Assembly: GCA_030762895.1 (NCBI GenBank) | Contig: CM061068.1 | Span: 76,161,228 to 76,225,227 of the forward strand | Direction of reading: 5' to 3' | From: Sophora flavescens | Lineage: Eukaryota > Streptophyta > Magnoliopsida > Fabales > Fabaceae | Length of the DNA: 64,000 nucleotides | In this document: positions 55,523 through 64,000 of the stretch, piece by piece | How the letters are laid out: each line of letters starts with the position of its first letter | How positions within the stretch are numbered: the first letter of the stretch is position 1 | Notes under the pieces: generated by a model | Database searches by the model: none | Told to the model about the DNA's origin: nothing | What the model saw: the letters and a program-made list of their open reading frames with translations, nothing else | Made by a program: the position numbers and the translations under genes

Positions 55523-57157
55523 TGTTGGAACCAAAGTGGTTTTGGATTTAATAATCTCTAAGTTTTGATGCTAACAAAATGATTAATTTTGCTTGGCAAA
55601 GTGTTAGTTGAGATCTAACATGTGCTTTCAGTTATGCAGGAACACTTTAATATAAGTAAAATAAACTTGGGATAAGTTTTCTTTGAAATATACGCGTCCA
55701 CCCCTGTAGACGGGCTGCTCAAATACTTTGGTAAAGTTACTTTGTTATTTAATTTAGTAGACTGATTTTCTTGAGTAGACGAGGCTCTAAATATTTGTTA
55801 GATGAATACCTAAATAACTTGTTACGTACAACAAGTCCAAAGACTTGATAAATAAGCGCGTCCATCTTGCCACGTAAGCAGACAGAAGTAATTAGTAGAA
55901 GAAAATGAACTGAAACACAAAGTAATCTAGTAGACGAGCTCTAACCGCCACGTCACTAGATGGAGATCTTTATAACTCATTAAGAAACAACGAGTCCGAA
56001 GACTTGATATTAAAAAGGATATGCCATGTCATCAGATGAGCTAAGTAAAATATAGAACAGACTTGGACTCTCATATAACTAAGTAGACGAAGTTTCTTTT
56101 TAGACGAGCTCCGTCTTTGAATGAATTAAATGCAATCCGAATCTCTTAAATTTATTTCAAATGATTGATATTTATTTCATTAGAATATTTGTTCTTCAGA
56201 TTTGTTTTATCTGCTTTAAATGTTCACCTTGTTGTAAAAGAAGCATAGTACAATCAAGAAATGCAAAAAGCAGAATCATACAATAAGATACTGCAAAACG
56301 ATGCATGTCGATGACAACTTTATGACTGAAAAAGCTGGATTATACACAAAAAAGGAACAACAAGTGCTCAAGCTGCAATACTCAGAGGAGTGAACCCCCA
56401 ATTTCATGCTACCTCGATAACCAAGAGTACCATTCAGCGTTGCCACAATCAAGCTATCAGTTACAATGGATATCATGCATTAAATGCTATCTCTAAACGG
56501 GATTATTCAAAGTAACCTTTGAAGAAATACAAGTGAAGAAGAAGGTCACTATAAATTGAAGACCTCAGATACTGAAGAATAATTATTGCCCGCACAATCT
56601 TGCTAGTTGAACTTTTGCCAATCGATAATCACTCATTCTAATATTCTTTCAAGAGCAAGAGTCTGTATTCTTTAGTTTGAATATTGTTGTAATATTCAAC
56701 TGATCTTAAACTGTCCTACTCTCACACATAGTAAGTTAAGAAGATCAAACATTAAATCTCTTTGTTAACGTTAGAGCCTAAAGAGACTTGGTAAGAAAGG
56801 AATACTTGTAGCCTGGAGAGGCGTTGAATACTTGGTTGTAATCTATTTGGAGAAATAGTGGATAAATCCTTCAAGTTGAAGGGACTGGACGTTGCTCTTG
56901 GTTGGAAGAGAGTGAACCAGGATAAAATCTCTTGTGTGAATCTTCTATCCCTAAACTCTTCAGTTTTATTTGCTTATACTAACTGTGGGGTTTTGATATT
57001 GCTTTTGTTAATTAAAGTCTTTAAAAAGGATCTTTGTCTTTGTGTGTGCTTCTGTTTCAAATCTCTTTGAGTGCAAAAATTGTTTTAAAGGTTGTTTTCG
57101 AAAATTATTAAAAAACACAATTCAACCCCCTTCTTGGGTTTGCCCGTGTCAACTTCA
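55523..57157 (+). repeat. 3' LTR of the plus-strand Sirevirus (1.635 kb)
   Basis: TGTTGGAACC...GTCAACTTCA, followed by GTTTG (57158-57162), pairing with GTTTG before the 5' LTR (44104-44108). Only scattered differences separate it from 44109-45741. Contains the hairpin motif AAGTCCAAAGACTT (55833-55846). Confidence 0.93.
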
Positions 57158-57162
57158 GTTTG

Positions 57163-58323
57163 GCTTGATACAGGTGTGTATTCAGGCCTCCCTTCTATGA
57201 TTGGTAGAAAGAAAAAAGCCACTTTTAATTATGTTAAGGAGAGGGTTTGGAGGAAAATTAATTCATGGTGTGGTAGGACTTTATCTAGAGCTGGTAGAGA
57301 AGTCCTTGTTAAGAGTGTTGTTCAGGCAATTCCTACATACTGTATGACTGTGTTTCTTTTACCTCACGCTATTTGTAATGACATTGAGAAAATGATGAAT
57401 TCGTTCTGGTGGGGTACGAAAAAAGGTAGCAATAAGGGGATAAATTGGATTAGGTGAGACAAAATGACTGTGAGTAAGGAGTTTGGTGGCCTTGGTTTTA
57501 GAAGCCTTGAAGCCTTTAATCTAGCAATGCTAGGGAAGCAAGATTGGAGAATTCTTTCCAACCCAGAAGCTATGATGTCAAAATTGGTCAAAGCTAAATA
57601 TTTTCCCAGGAGTGGTTTCCTGGATTTGTCGCTTGGTCATAATCCAAGCTATTCTTGGCATAGCATCTGGTCTTCCCGGGTCTTGTTGAAAGAGGGGTTG
57701 AGGTGGAAAATAGGTAATAGGAGCCAAATTAATCTTTGGTCTGAACCTTGGCTAGTTGAAGGCAAGAGAGTGTCTCACCCTAGCGTAAATCCTCAGTATC
57801 AACACCTTACTATGAGCGACATTTTGATTTTAGGGACAAACTTTTGGGATTTGACTCGTGTCAACCAGCTTTTTCATGCTGAGGACGTCACATTCTTTGT
57901 ACGCCTCTCATAGCAACTTCGAGGGGTGATACCAGAGTGTGGAAATTCACTCCAGATGGCCACTACACCGTCCGCTCGGGGTACATGTTCTTGACTGACC
58001 AGTTTGTGTATAATGCAGACCTTAGGGTGGAGGGTGATTGGAGGGGTTTGTGGAGCTTACAGGTTCCCCATAAAGTGAGATCTTTTATATGGAGAGCTTG
58101 TAGGGATGTTATTCCTACCTGGTCTAGGCTTCAAATGAAGGGAGTGGAGTGCCCTAGCCTTTGTGTGTTGTGTGGCAATGGCATTGAAAATTGTTGGCAC
58201 TTGTTTCTTTCTTGCCCCAAGATTAAAGAGTGCTGGATGAGTGTTTCTCTTTGGTCTATCATTGATCCTTTACTTGATCAGTTAGAGAACTTTGCATCAT
58301 TATTTTTCACTATGTGCAGCTAG
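57163..58323 (+). pseudogene. LINE ORF2 3' half: RT thumb and zf-RVT domain
   Basis: Continues ORF2 after the Sirevirus: GRKKKATFNYVKERVWRK, TLSRAGREVLVKSVVQAIPT, the shared TGA in GGTGAGACAAAATG, KEFGGLGFRSLEAFNLAMLG, and the zinc-binding domain FTPDGHYTVRSGYMF...VPHKVRSFIWRAC...CPSLCVLCGNGIENCWHLFLSC. A TAG at 58321-58323 ends the frame, and a shift near 57900 precedes zf-RVT. Confidence 0.9.
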
Positions 58324-59004
58324 TTAAACGATGATAATCGTTGCCTTTTTGCTATGGTTATGTGGAGTATTTGGAAATGCAGAAATGATAAACGGTGGCA
58401 GGATATTGATACCGGTCCCATGCAGATTATCCATCGTGCGAAGGAGATGCTGCAAGGGTGGAAGCTTACCCAAAAAAGAAGAGATCTGGTTGCTGGTGCG
58501 TCTATAGCCGAAGCAGGGAGTTCCTGGGTTGCTCCTCCGTTGGGTGTGGTGAAATGCAATGTAGATGCAAGCTTCTTCAAGCAAGAATCCATGACTGGCG
58601 TTGGCATGTGCATAAGAGACCACTTGGGACAGTTTATTCAAGCAAGAACTGCTTGGACTGCTCCTTTGCTCAGTGTGCGTGAAGGAGAGGCCTTGGGCTT
58701 GTTCCAAGCCATTCAGTGGGTTGCCAACTTATGTTATGATGCTGTGATTTTTGAGCTGGACAGCAAATAGGATGTGGAGGAGATTCACAAGGATATATCA
58801 AACATTACTGAATTTGGTTCTATGGTAACTGACTGCAAACAGTTACTTTCGAGTCGTCCAAACTTTGAAGTCAAGTTTTCTAGGAGACAAGTCAACCTAG
58901 TCGCTCATAATCTTGTTAGGGCGTCTATTTTTAATGCCAGTCCCTCTTTTTATCTTTCAATTCCCAGTTGTATTGGACCTATGATTATGAATGAAATGCA
59001 TTAA
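58324..59004 (+). pseudogene. LINE RNase H domain and 3' end
   Basis: VKCNVDASFFKQES (Asp), VREGEALGLFQAIQWV (Glu), IFELDSK (Asp) and, after a TAG at 58768-58770, SRRQVNLVAHNLVRAS (the Asp/His position is Asn here). This is the plant L1 C-terminal RNase H. The ORF ends at TAA 59002-59004, followed by a short 3' UTR and poly-A tail (59021-59030). Confidence 0.9.
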
Positions 59005-59046
59005 CTTTGTTTCCTTCAACAAAAAAAAAACTACTATTAATTGAAT

Positions 59047-60204
59047 TAAAATTTTAAAAGTATATACTAAAATAGAAAATAATTAAATTTGAAAAGAATA
59101 TGTGAATACTAAAATTTAAAATTGAATACTAAAAATAGAAATTAAGAATGACATCTTTCATTTTATAAAAAAGAACAGACAAAGAGATTTTAACACACTT
59201 ATATATAATTGTATGCTCTAATTTAATATGTAGTGTAGATATTTTTATTTTATCAATCTTTATCATAAAAATAAAAAATAATTAATTGGAAATAAGTTAT
59301 TTTTTTTAGCAAATTCGATGGTAATAATAACTATTAATTAATATATTTGAAAATATATTCTAAAAAATAAAAAATTAAATAAAATAAATGATGGAAAGGA
59401 AAATAAGAGAAAACGACATGCCAACCCTGCACAAAAATAACAAGGAATGCCAGCAATTTGTACTAACTTCAGCTCTTAAGTCAAAATCAATTGTTCTCAG
59501 ACTCACTCACAGTTTCCTACTTTTCTTTCCCTTAAAAGACGTGTGTCATTCAGCTCAGTCAATGAGTGTGCGTTCTAGAATAGCCTTTGGGAATGATTTA
59601 GCTCTAGAGTTCCAATCAGCTCTCTTCTCTTTAAACCACTTTTCAGCCTTACTTCATCAAATATCACGAGTTCAAATGCTAACCATATTTCCTATGTTTT
59701 GGGTTGGAACTAAGGAGTACTTCCCAACCGTGTTTATATTGTAACTCTTATTTTTTCAGAACTATTTATTCCGTGGCCCTCAAAACAGTATCTAGTTTCA
59801 CTCAATCATCACTTCACATGCTCCCTCTATTATAGGTTTGACAAGCTTCTAAACTAATTAAAACACAATCCAACTGCACACTGCTAGAGGACTTTTATTT
59901 GGTTGTAATAAGGCTAAGGTTAGGGTGGAAGACAGTTTTGGGAAATGGCTTTATCCAGGTGGAGCTAGGAATGCATTCATTTTCACCTGTTCCTAGTCAA
60001 CATCAATTTTCAACCCTTGAAACTGATTCTTAAGTTTCGGGGGGGGGGGGGGGTGTTACTTTCTTTTCTTTTTATTGCTTCCTTACTCTGCTTTTCCACT
60101 TTTATTCAATTTGTTCTTTCTTGTACCTTTTTTTTTCCGAACATGGAGCACAACTCATCAAAATTGATTCTTTGCATTTTGAAACACTTTAATATATGAC
60201 AGCC
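59047..60204. other. Unassigned; no confident feature
   Basis: AT-rich to ~59390, then an open frame at 59388-59744 (118 codons, +) of unknown type that I do not recognise. A run of ~15 G lies at 60039-60053. No transposon ends found. Confidence 0.35.
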
Positions 60205-60535
60205 CACTAGTGCAATGAGTGTTTTTTACGTCAGTTAAAATTGATTTTATACGTCAGAATATTGTCTGACGTAAATACAGCTGACGTTAATAGTTAATAT
60301 TTTAACGTTAGTTGTTAAAACAACCGACGTTAAAAATAAAACTATCAACGTCAGTTCTTTAACACAATTGACGTTAATTTTGTTAAAACTAACGTCAGTT
60401 GTGGGAAAGAACTGACGTTAAATGTTTTAATTTTAACGTCAGTTGTTTATTGCAACTGACGTTAATAGTGTACTGTATATTTAATAAAATACTATTAACG
60501 TCAGTTTTTTGATACAATTGATGTTAATAGATTTT
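60205..60535. repeat. CACTA subterminal repeats (AACGTCAGTTG words)
   Basis: About fifteen copies of TAACGTCAG or its complement CTGACGTTA, in both orientations and often as inverted pairs about a short AT spacer. In CACTA elements such repeats are the known binding sites of the transposase accessory protein. A single TA microsatellite follows at ~60745-60801. Confidence 0.85.
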
Positions 60536-60743
60536 TTTTTTAATTCAGTTTTAAAATATCACTCCCCTCAGCTATCCCTACATTCAGTAAAATATCCCAG
60601 TAACACAGAATATCACACACATTACAGAATTGCAAACACTACCCTTAAATTTCAATATTAACAAAAAGAAAAGAAATATACAAAGGAACAATGGGGGGAC
60701 TTAAAACCAAAACCCATGTATAGGAAAAACATAACTATCTACA

Positions 60744-60805
<62 letters not shown>

Positions 60806-60894
60806 TTTAGTCTCTAATTTCTAAAAACAAAACTACCAATCTAAGTATATATATATACATGTTATTAATTAGTTTCTAAAGTCTAACAAAAAAA

Positions 60895-61669
60895 CTATTC
60901 ATCTAAGTATTGCGGAGGTATCTTGTCAATTCCTTTTTCAACCGCATACTTGAAGAATAATTCAGCTAAGCACATCCTCAATTCTCTAAACTCATCTTCT
61001 TGAAGAGGCGATTGGTCGTTAAATGCCTACACACGTTCAAATAATAACAATAACATTAACGCAAGTCATCTTCAAAACTATAATATATAATTTAACAAGT
61101 TGTTTAAATATTACCTTCTTCCATCCATCCGTAATAGATGCGGAGATTATGTTCAGCATATGAAGCATCACATAGTAGCCGCACGACCACCCGTCAGGTT
61201 GAAATCGAGACTACAAACAAAATTAATTTCAATGTCAGTTGAATATACATATAAATTAGTAATTATAATATTAATTATTTGATAAATAAACTACCAAACC
61301 TTGAGGATGGTCCATTCAGGATTTGCTTTAGCCTTAGAAGTCCTACTTCTCCCGTTGGCGCAACTTATGCTACTCGCCTTTAACGCACTATTATAAACAA
61401 ATAATCATGTCAATTAACAAATTCATATATCATGTTTGTAATAAACTAAAAACAACTGATATTAAAACTTAAATTAAATTTAAGATTAATTACTTACGTA
61501 TTTACAGCTTCCATCACCTCCTGTGGCGGGTTTTGGTGGAGAGAGCATAAGAATATGACAATATGCGTAGACGGATGAAGTACGAACAACTGCTAATGAT
61601 TTTTCATACAGTAGGGAACCAGATATAATTTTTTCCGATTGTCTCCGTACAACAAAGCATCACCGTCCA
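60895..61669 (-). pseudogene. Ulp1-like cysteine protease (C48) gene of the CACTA element, 4 exons with a nonsense codon
   Basis: Minus-strand exons with GT/AG borders and compatible phases: 61669-61498, 61387-61300, 61210-61115 and 61026-60895 (stop at 60895). Exon 1 has LYLVPYCMKNH, TAG, then QLFVLHPSTHIVIFL; the TAG replaces the Trp that follows the catalytic His in this family. Exon 3 has FQPDGWSCGYYVMLHMLNII, with the catalytic Cys and preceding Gln. The last exon reads DEFRELRMCLAELFFKYAVE. The role in transposition is not firmly known. The usual upstream domains are missing, so it is a fragment as well as interrupted. Confidence 0.82.
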
Positions 61670-62151
61670 CTATAGAGAGAGAATTTGTAAAAATAAATAA
61701 AAACATAAAACGGGTTAAAACAAAAAACAAGATAGAGAAAGTGGTTGTGGGCTGGCGATGGAAACCGAGAGGCCCATGACCTTCGAATCCTAATAAAAAA
61801 ATTGGTCGAGAGTGGATACTTTCCTTAGGTGCTTTTAAGAATTCGACGGAAATTAGTCACACTATTAATAATCGTGGAAACACTTTTTTTTTTTGAACAG
61901 ATCATCGTGAGTATAAAAAAATTTCTGATAAAAACCAAAAATACGAATGTTAACCAGTACACTTTGGTGTATTGGTTAAGACATCAAGAATAAAAAAATA
62001 TATTCAAAGTTATTGTATTTAAAATCTTGAAGAATGATATAATTATATTTTCCATAAAGATTTTTTGATTTAGGAATCCTTAAACAACTAGGACATTGGT
62101 TAGCACAAAAAAAAAATGCATGTAGCAAGGCCAATCCACAAGTGAGACATA
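61670..62151. other. No feature seen
   Basis: AT-rich sequence between the CACTA fragment and the Stowaway MITE. No open frame of note. Confidence 0.4.
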
Positions 62152-62419
62152 CTCCCTCCGGTCCATATTATAAACAAAAAATTAAAGAAACACACGTATT
62201 AAGATGGTTAATTAATCTTATTGAATTTTATAAAAAATTAGATTTATTATCTAAATTATCCTTCATATAAAACTTCAATCTTCATTAAATGAATTATTAG
62301 AATTTATATTAAAAAAATATTTAAAAAATAATATTATTAAAACAATCATTGAAAAATAAAATTTGGATATTGAATCAAAAATATTGAGTCTTTTGCTTAT
62401 ATATTTGACTGACCGGGAG
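62152..62419. mobile_element. Stowaway-type MITE upstream of the PDH gene
   Basis: The left end CTCCCTCCGGTCCATATTAT and the right end (reversed CTCCCGGTCAGTCAAATATA) lie between TA dinucleotides (62150-62151, 62420-62421). About 268 bp, non-coding. It ends ~120 bp upstream of the TATA box of the next gene. Confidence 0.7.
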
Positions 62420-62543
62420 TAACAACCTTTGTGTGATTTGCCAAACATAAAAGGAGAGACACACAACACAAACTCAACACAAACTCATCACTCTTTAGCT
62501 ATAAATCAAACTATCTTCCTTAATTTCTCCGCCCATTTTCCCT

Positions 62544-62551
62544 TATATAAA
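62544..62551 (+). promoter_or_regulatory. TATA box of the plastid PDH E1-beta gene
   Basis: TATATAAA, 66-73 bp upstream of the ATG at 62617, preceded by a pyrimidine-rich stretch. The transcription start should be near 62575-62580. Confidence 0.6.
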
Positions 62552-62616
62552 TAAATCCCCACCATTTTTCTTTGCTCCCACTCTTAATTTTCATTGCATT
62601 GTTCTTGTGTGATCCA

Positions 62617-63315
62617 ATGGCGACCCTTTTCCAGGGAGTGGGAGCTGTCACCCCTTTCTCTGCCAAGAACTCCTTTGACTCCAACCACTTCCTCCTTCCA
62701 TCTCGTAGATCCTTCTCAGGTTTGCTTCTTCAAATTTCTGTCATTTATTTATGCACCTAAAGGTTGCTTTTTTCATTTTGATTCAATATATTATGTAATT
62801 TATCACTATTGGGGTGAGTTTATTTTGGATTACTAGTTTTTGAATCATTGATTGGTCTTTCATGTAAATTAATGAATGGGGTTCTTCTGTATTATGGGAA
62901 ACTAAACCTGAATATTAGGGAATTTGGGATTTTGATTTCAAATTCTGTTGTTTATTCTTTTGATTAAGTACTTTCCTTTTCGAGGGCTAGTATTATTATT
63001 GAATCTAAGTGCTGTTTCTTTTATTTTGTGTGCTTGCTTTTCAGAGAGGAAAGCTAGCATTTTTGTTGTCAGATCTGATGCTAGGTTGAGCCAAGCACTG
63101 AACACAGGAGCTCGTAAGCATGAATTGTTGATTACTAATGCCGTTGCTGTAAGTTACCTCACTCTCATTCTATTTCCATTCAGTTTTTTTGCTGGTTGAT
63201 TTAAGAGCAATGAGGTAAGGTTTACATGGTGTCATCAAGTTTGTAAATTGTGTTTGTTTGTTTGTTTTTAGACCAAGGGAAACAGTTCTGCTGCTTCTAC
63301 ATCTTCAAAACCTGG
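62617..63315 (+). CDS. Plastid pyruvate dehydrogenase E1 beta subunit, first three exons (gene continues off the window)
   Basis: The beta subunit of the plastid pyruvate dehydrogenase E1 component makes acetyl-CoA for fatty-acid synthesis in the stroma. Exons 62617-62719, 63045-63148 and 63272-63315 have GT/AG borders and consistent phases, encoding 83 complete residues plus a split codon. The ATG sits in CCAATGGCG. The protein starts MATLFQGVGAVTPFSAKNSF; residues 1 to ~48 are Ser/Pro-rich and poor in acidic residues, a transit peptide. ERKASIFVVRSDARLSQALN and TKGNSSAASTSSKPG follow, as in plant PDH-E1 beta, just before the catalytic body (HELLLFEALREG in relatives), which must lie beyond 64000. 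Identification rests on this leader only, but it is distinctive. The frame is intact and the gene looks functional. Confidence 0.88.
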
Positions 63316-64000
63316 GTATGTCTCTTTCAGTAATCACCTGCTTGTTGTCAATAAAAAAGAGATTTAATATTCTACATTAATTATGTGACGAATGTCTTTG
63401 TAAATTGTGAGATGGTAGTCTCTGTTCTAGTTTTCTTGCTAAGTTTACATTTAAAAGTGATCGAATATGGTTTTGGATATAAACACTTGGTTTATGCTTG
63501 GTTGGAGTAGAAATGGCAGTGCATTTGAACACAGTTGAATCTAAATACACCATCGAGTATAAGATGGTAGGAAGCAACTAAAGCGATATAATCTGACAAG
63601 AGTAATAGGATAGATTGAAGTGAAACAATAAAAGGAGGGGTTCTAGGGTTTAGAATTATCTCAAACCCATTTTCTACTTTCTTTATGTCCGCTTGCTCAT
63701 ATTCACTCCAATTATGCATAGCTTTAGGTAGTGTTTGGTATAGGTGAAAATGCAAGCATTGAAAAGAAGGGAAAGAAGAAACAGTGAAACTTTGTGCCTT
63801 TCACGTAATTAATTTTATAGCCTTTCAGAATAAAGGGATTGAAGGCCAAAAGAACCTCAACTTGGTGCCTTTTGCAACAAAAGGACTGTCACCTAGGCAC
63901 CAAAGGCAGAGCTTGAGTGATCATATTTATATAGGGTCTCTATTTTCCCTTCTCTGTCTCAATTATTTTTAAAGCATATAATTTTTCCTTCTGAGGTAGC
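63316..64000 (+). other. Intron 3 of the PDH E1-beta gene (to window end)
   Basis: Begins GTATGTCTC. No further exon is recognisable before 64000. The stretch ~63728-63960 starts GGTAGTGTTTGGTATAGG, MITE-like, but no matching inverted end was found. Open frames here are unrecognised. Confidence 0.6.

Larger units (their letters stand above)
32968..59046 (+). mobile_element. L1-type LINE plus everything nested in it (26-kb composite insertion)
   Basis: An 18-bp target duplication, AACTACTGTTAATTGAAT (32968-32985) and AACTACTATTAATTGAAT (59029-59046), one mismatch, brackets the complex. The LINE pieces in order are 32986-34759, 43177-44108 and 57163-59028 (poly-A tail), together about 4.6 kb, 5'-truncated inside ORF1 as is usual for LINEs. 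A further copy of part of the 3' half lies at 45747-46669. Everything between these pieces is later insertion: Cassandra, two long LTR-like units and a Sirevirus. Confidence 0.9.
60205..61669 (-). mobile_element. One end of a CACTA (En/Spm) transposon with an Ulp1-like gene
   Basis: The terminus CACTAGTGCAATGAGTG begins at 60205 and is followed by dense subterminal repeats, then a minus-strand Ulp1-like protease gene, an arrangement known from many plant CACTA elements. The opposite CACTA end was not found in the next kilobase, so the element is truncated or the end decayed. The right limit given is simply the last recognised exon. Confidence 0.75.

Noticed and set aside
59388..59744. 118-codon plus-strand frame as a gene
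   Set aside because: No recognisable family, no splice or promoter context, and composition like surrounding non-coding DNA.

Overview
This is plant nuclear DNA: AT-rich, with split genes, plant-type transposons of nearly every class, and exons of recognisable plant proteins. The MITE families, the 1.6-kb-LTR Sireviruses and the Cassandra TRIM together suggest a legume (clover/Medicago/pea group). That is inference, not proof. Four host loci can be supported. They are a trapped terminal exon of a glycolate/2-hydroxyacid oxidase (2334-2519, +), a complete three-exon JAZ7/JAZ8-type TIFY repressor (9544-12361, -), a broken GatA-like amidase pseudogene (26845-28393, +), and the first three exons of a plastid pyruvate dehydrogenase E1-beta gene that runs off the right edge (62617 onward, +). 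Most remaining sequence is transposon-derived.

Layout. 1-2110: 5' part of a Tork/TNT1-like Copia element on the minus strand, with its 5' LTR next to the oxidase exon. 3.1-5.05 kb: a PIF/Harbinger-type MITE, a decayed relative, and one Mutator-type MITE inside another, both with intact target duplications. 9.5-12.9 kb: the JAZ8-like gene, with a TATA box and two G-boxes upstream. 12.9-17.6 kb: a dense MITE/SINE zone, including a 1.65-kb long-TIR element that carries two tRNA-derived SINEs. 19.1-26.0 kb: a minus-strand Sirevirus with a complete 3' LTR and a truncated 5' LTR. 26.6-28.4 kb: the amidase pseudogene with a ~590-bp internal tandem duplication. 30.06-31.71 kb: a solo Sirevirus LTR.

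32.97-59.05 kb is one nested insertion complex. An L1-type LINE landed first; an 18-bp target duplication survives 26 kb apart. A tandem Cassandra TRIM with 5S-rRNA-like LTRs then entered it, and two ~3.7-kb LTR-like units entered the Cassandra. A second Sirevirus with an env-like third ORF entered the LINE reverse transcriptase region. Its 5' side has the structure expected from unequal crossing-over between a solo-LTR allele and a full-length allele: LTR, duplicated LINE segment, then gag without a primer-binding site.

59-62.4 kb holds one end of a CACTA transposon with subterminal repeats and an interrupted Ulp1-like protease gene, then a Stowaway MITE about 200 bp upstream of the PDH E1-beta start codon. 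No tRNA, rRNA operon or CRISPR array was seen.
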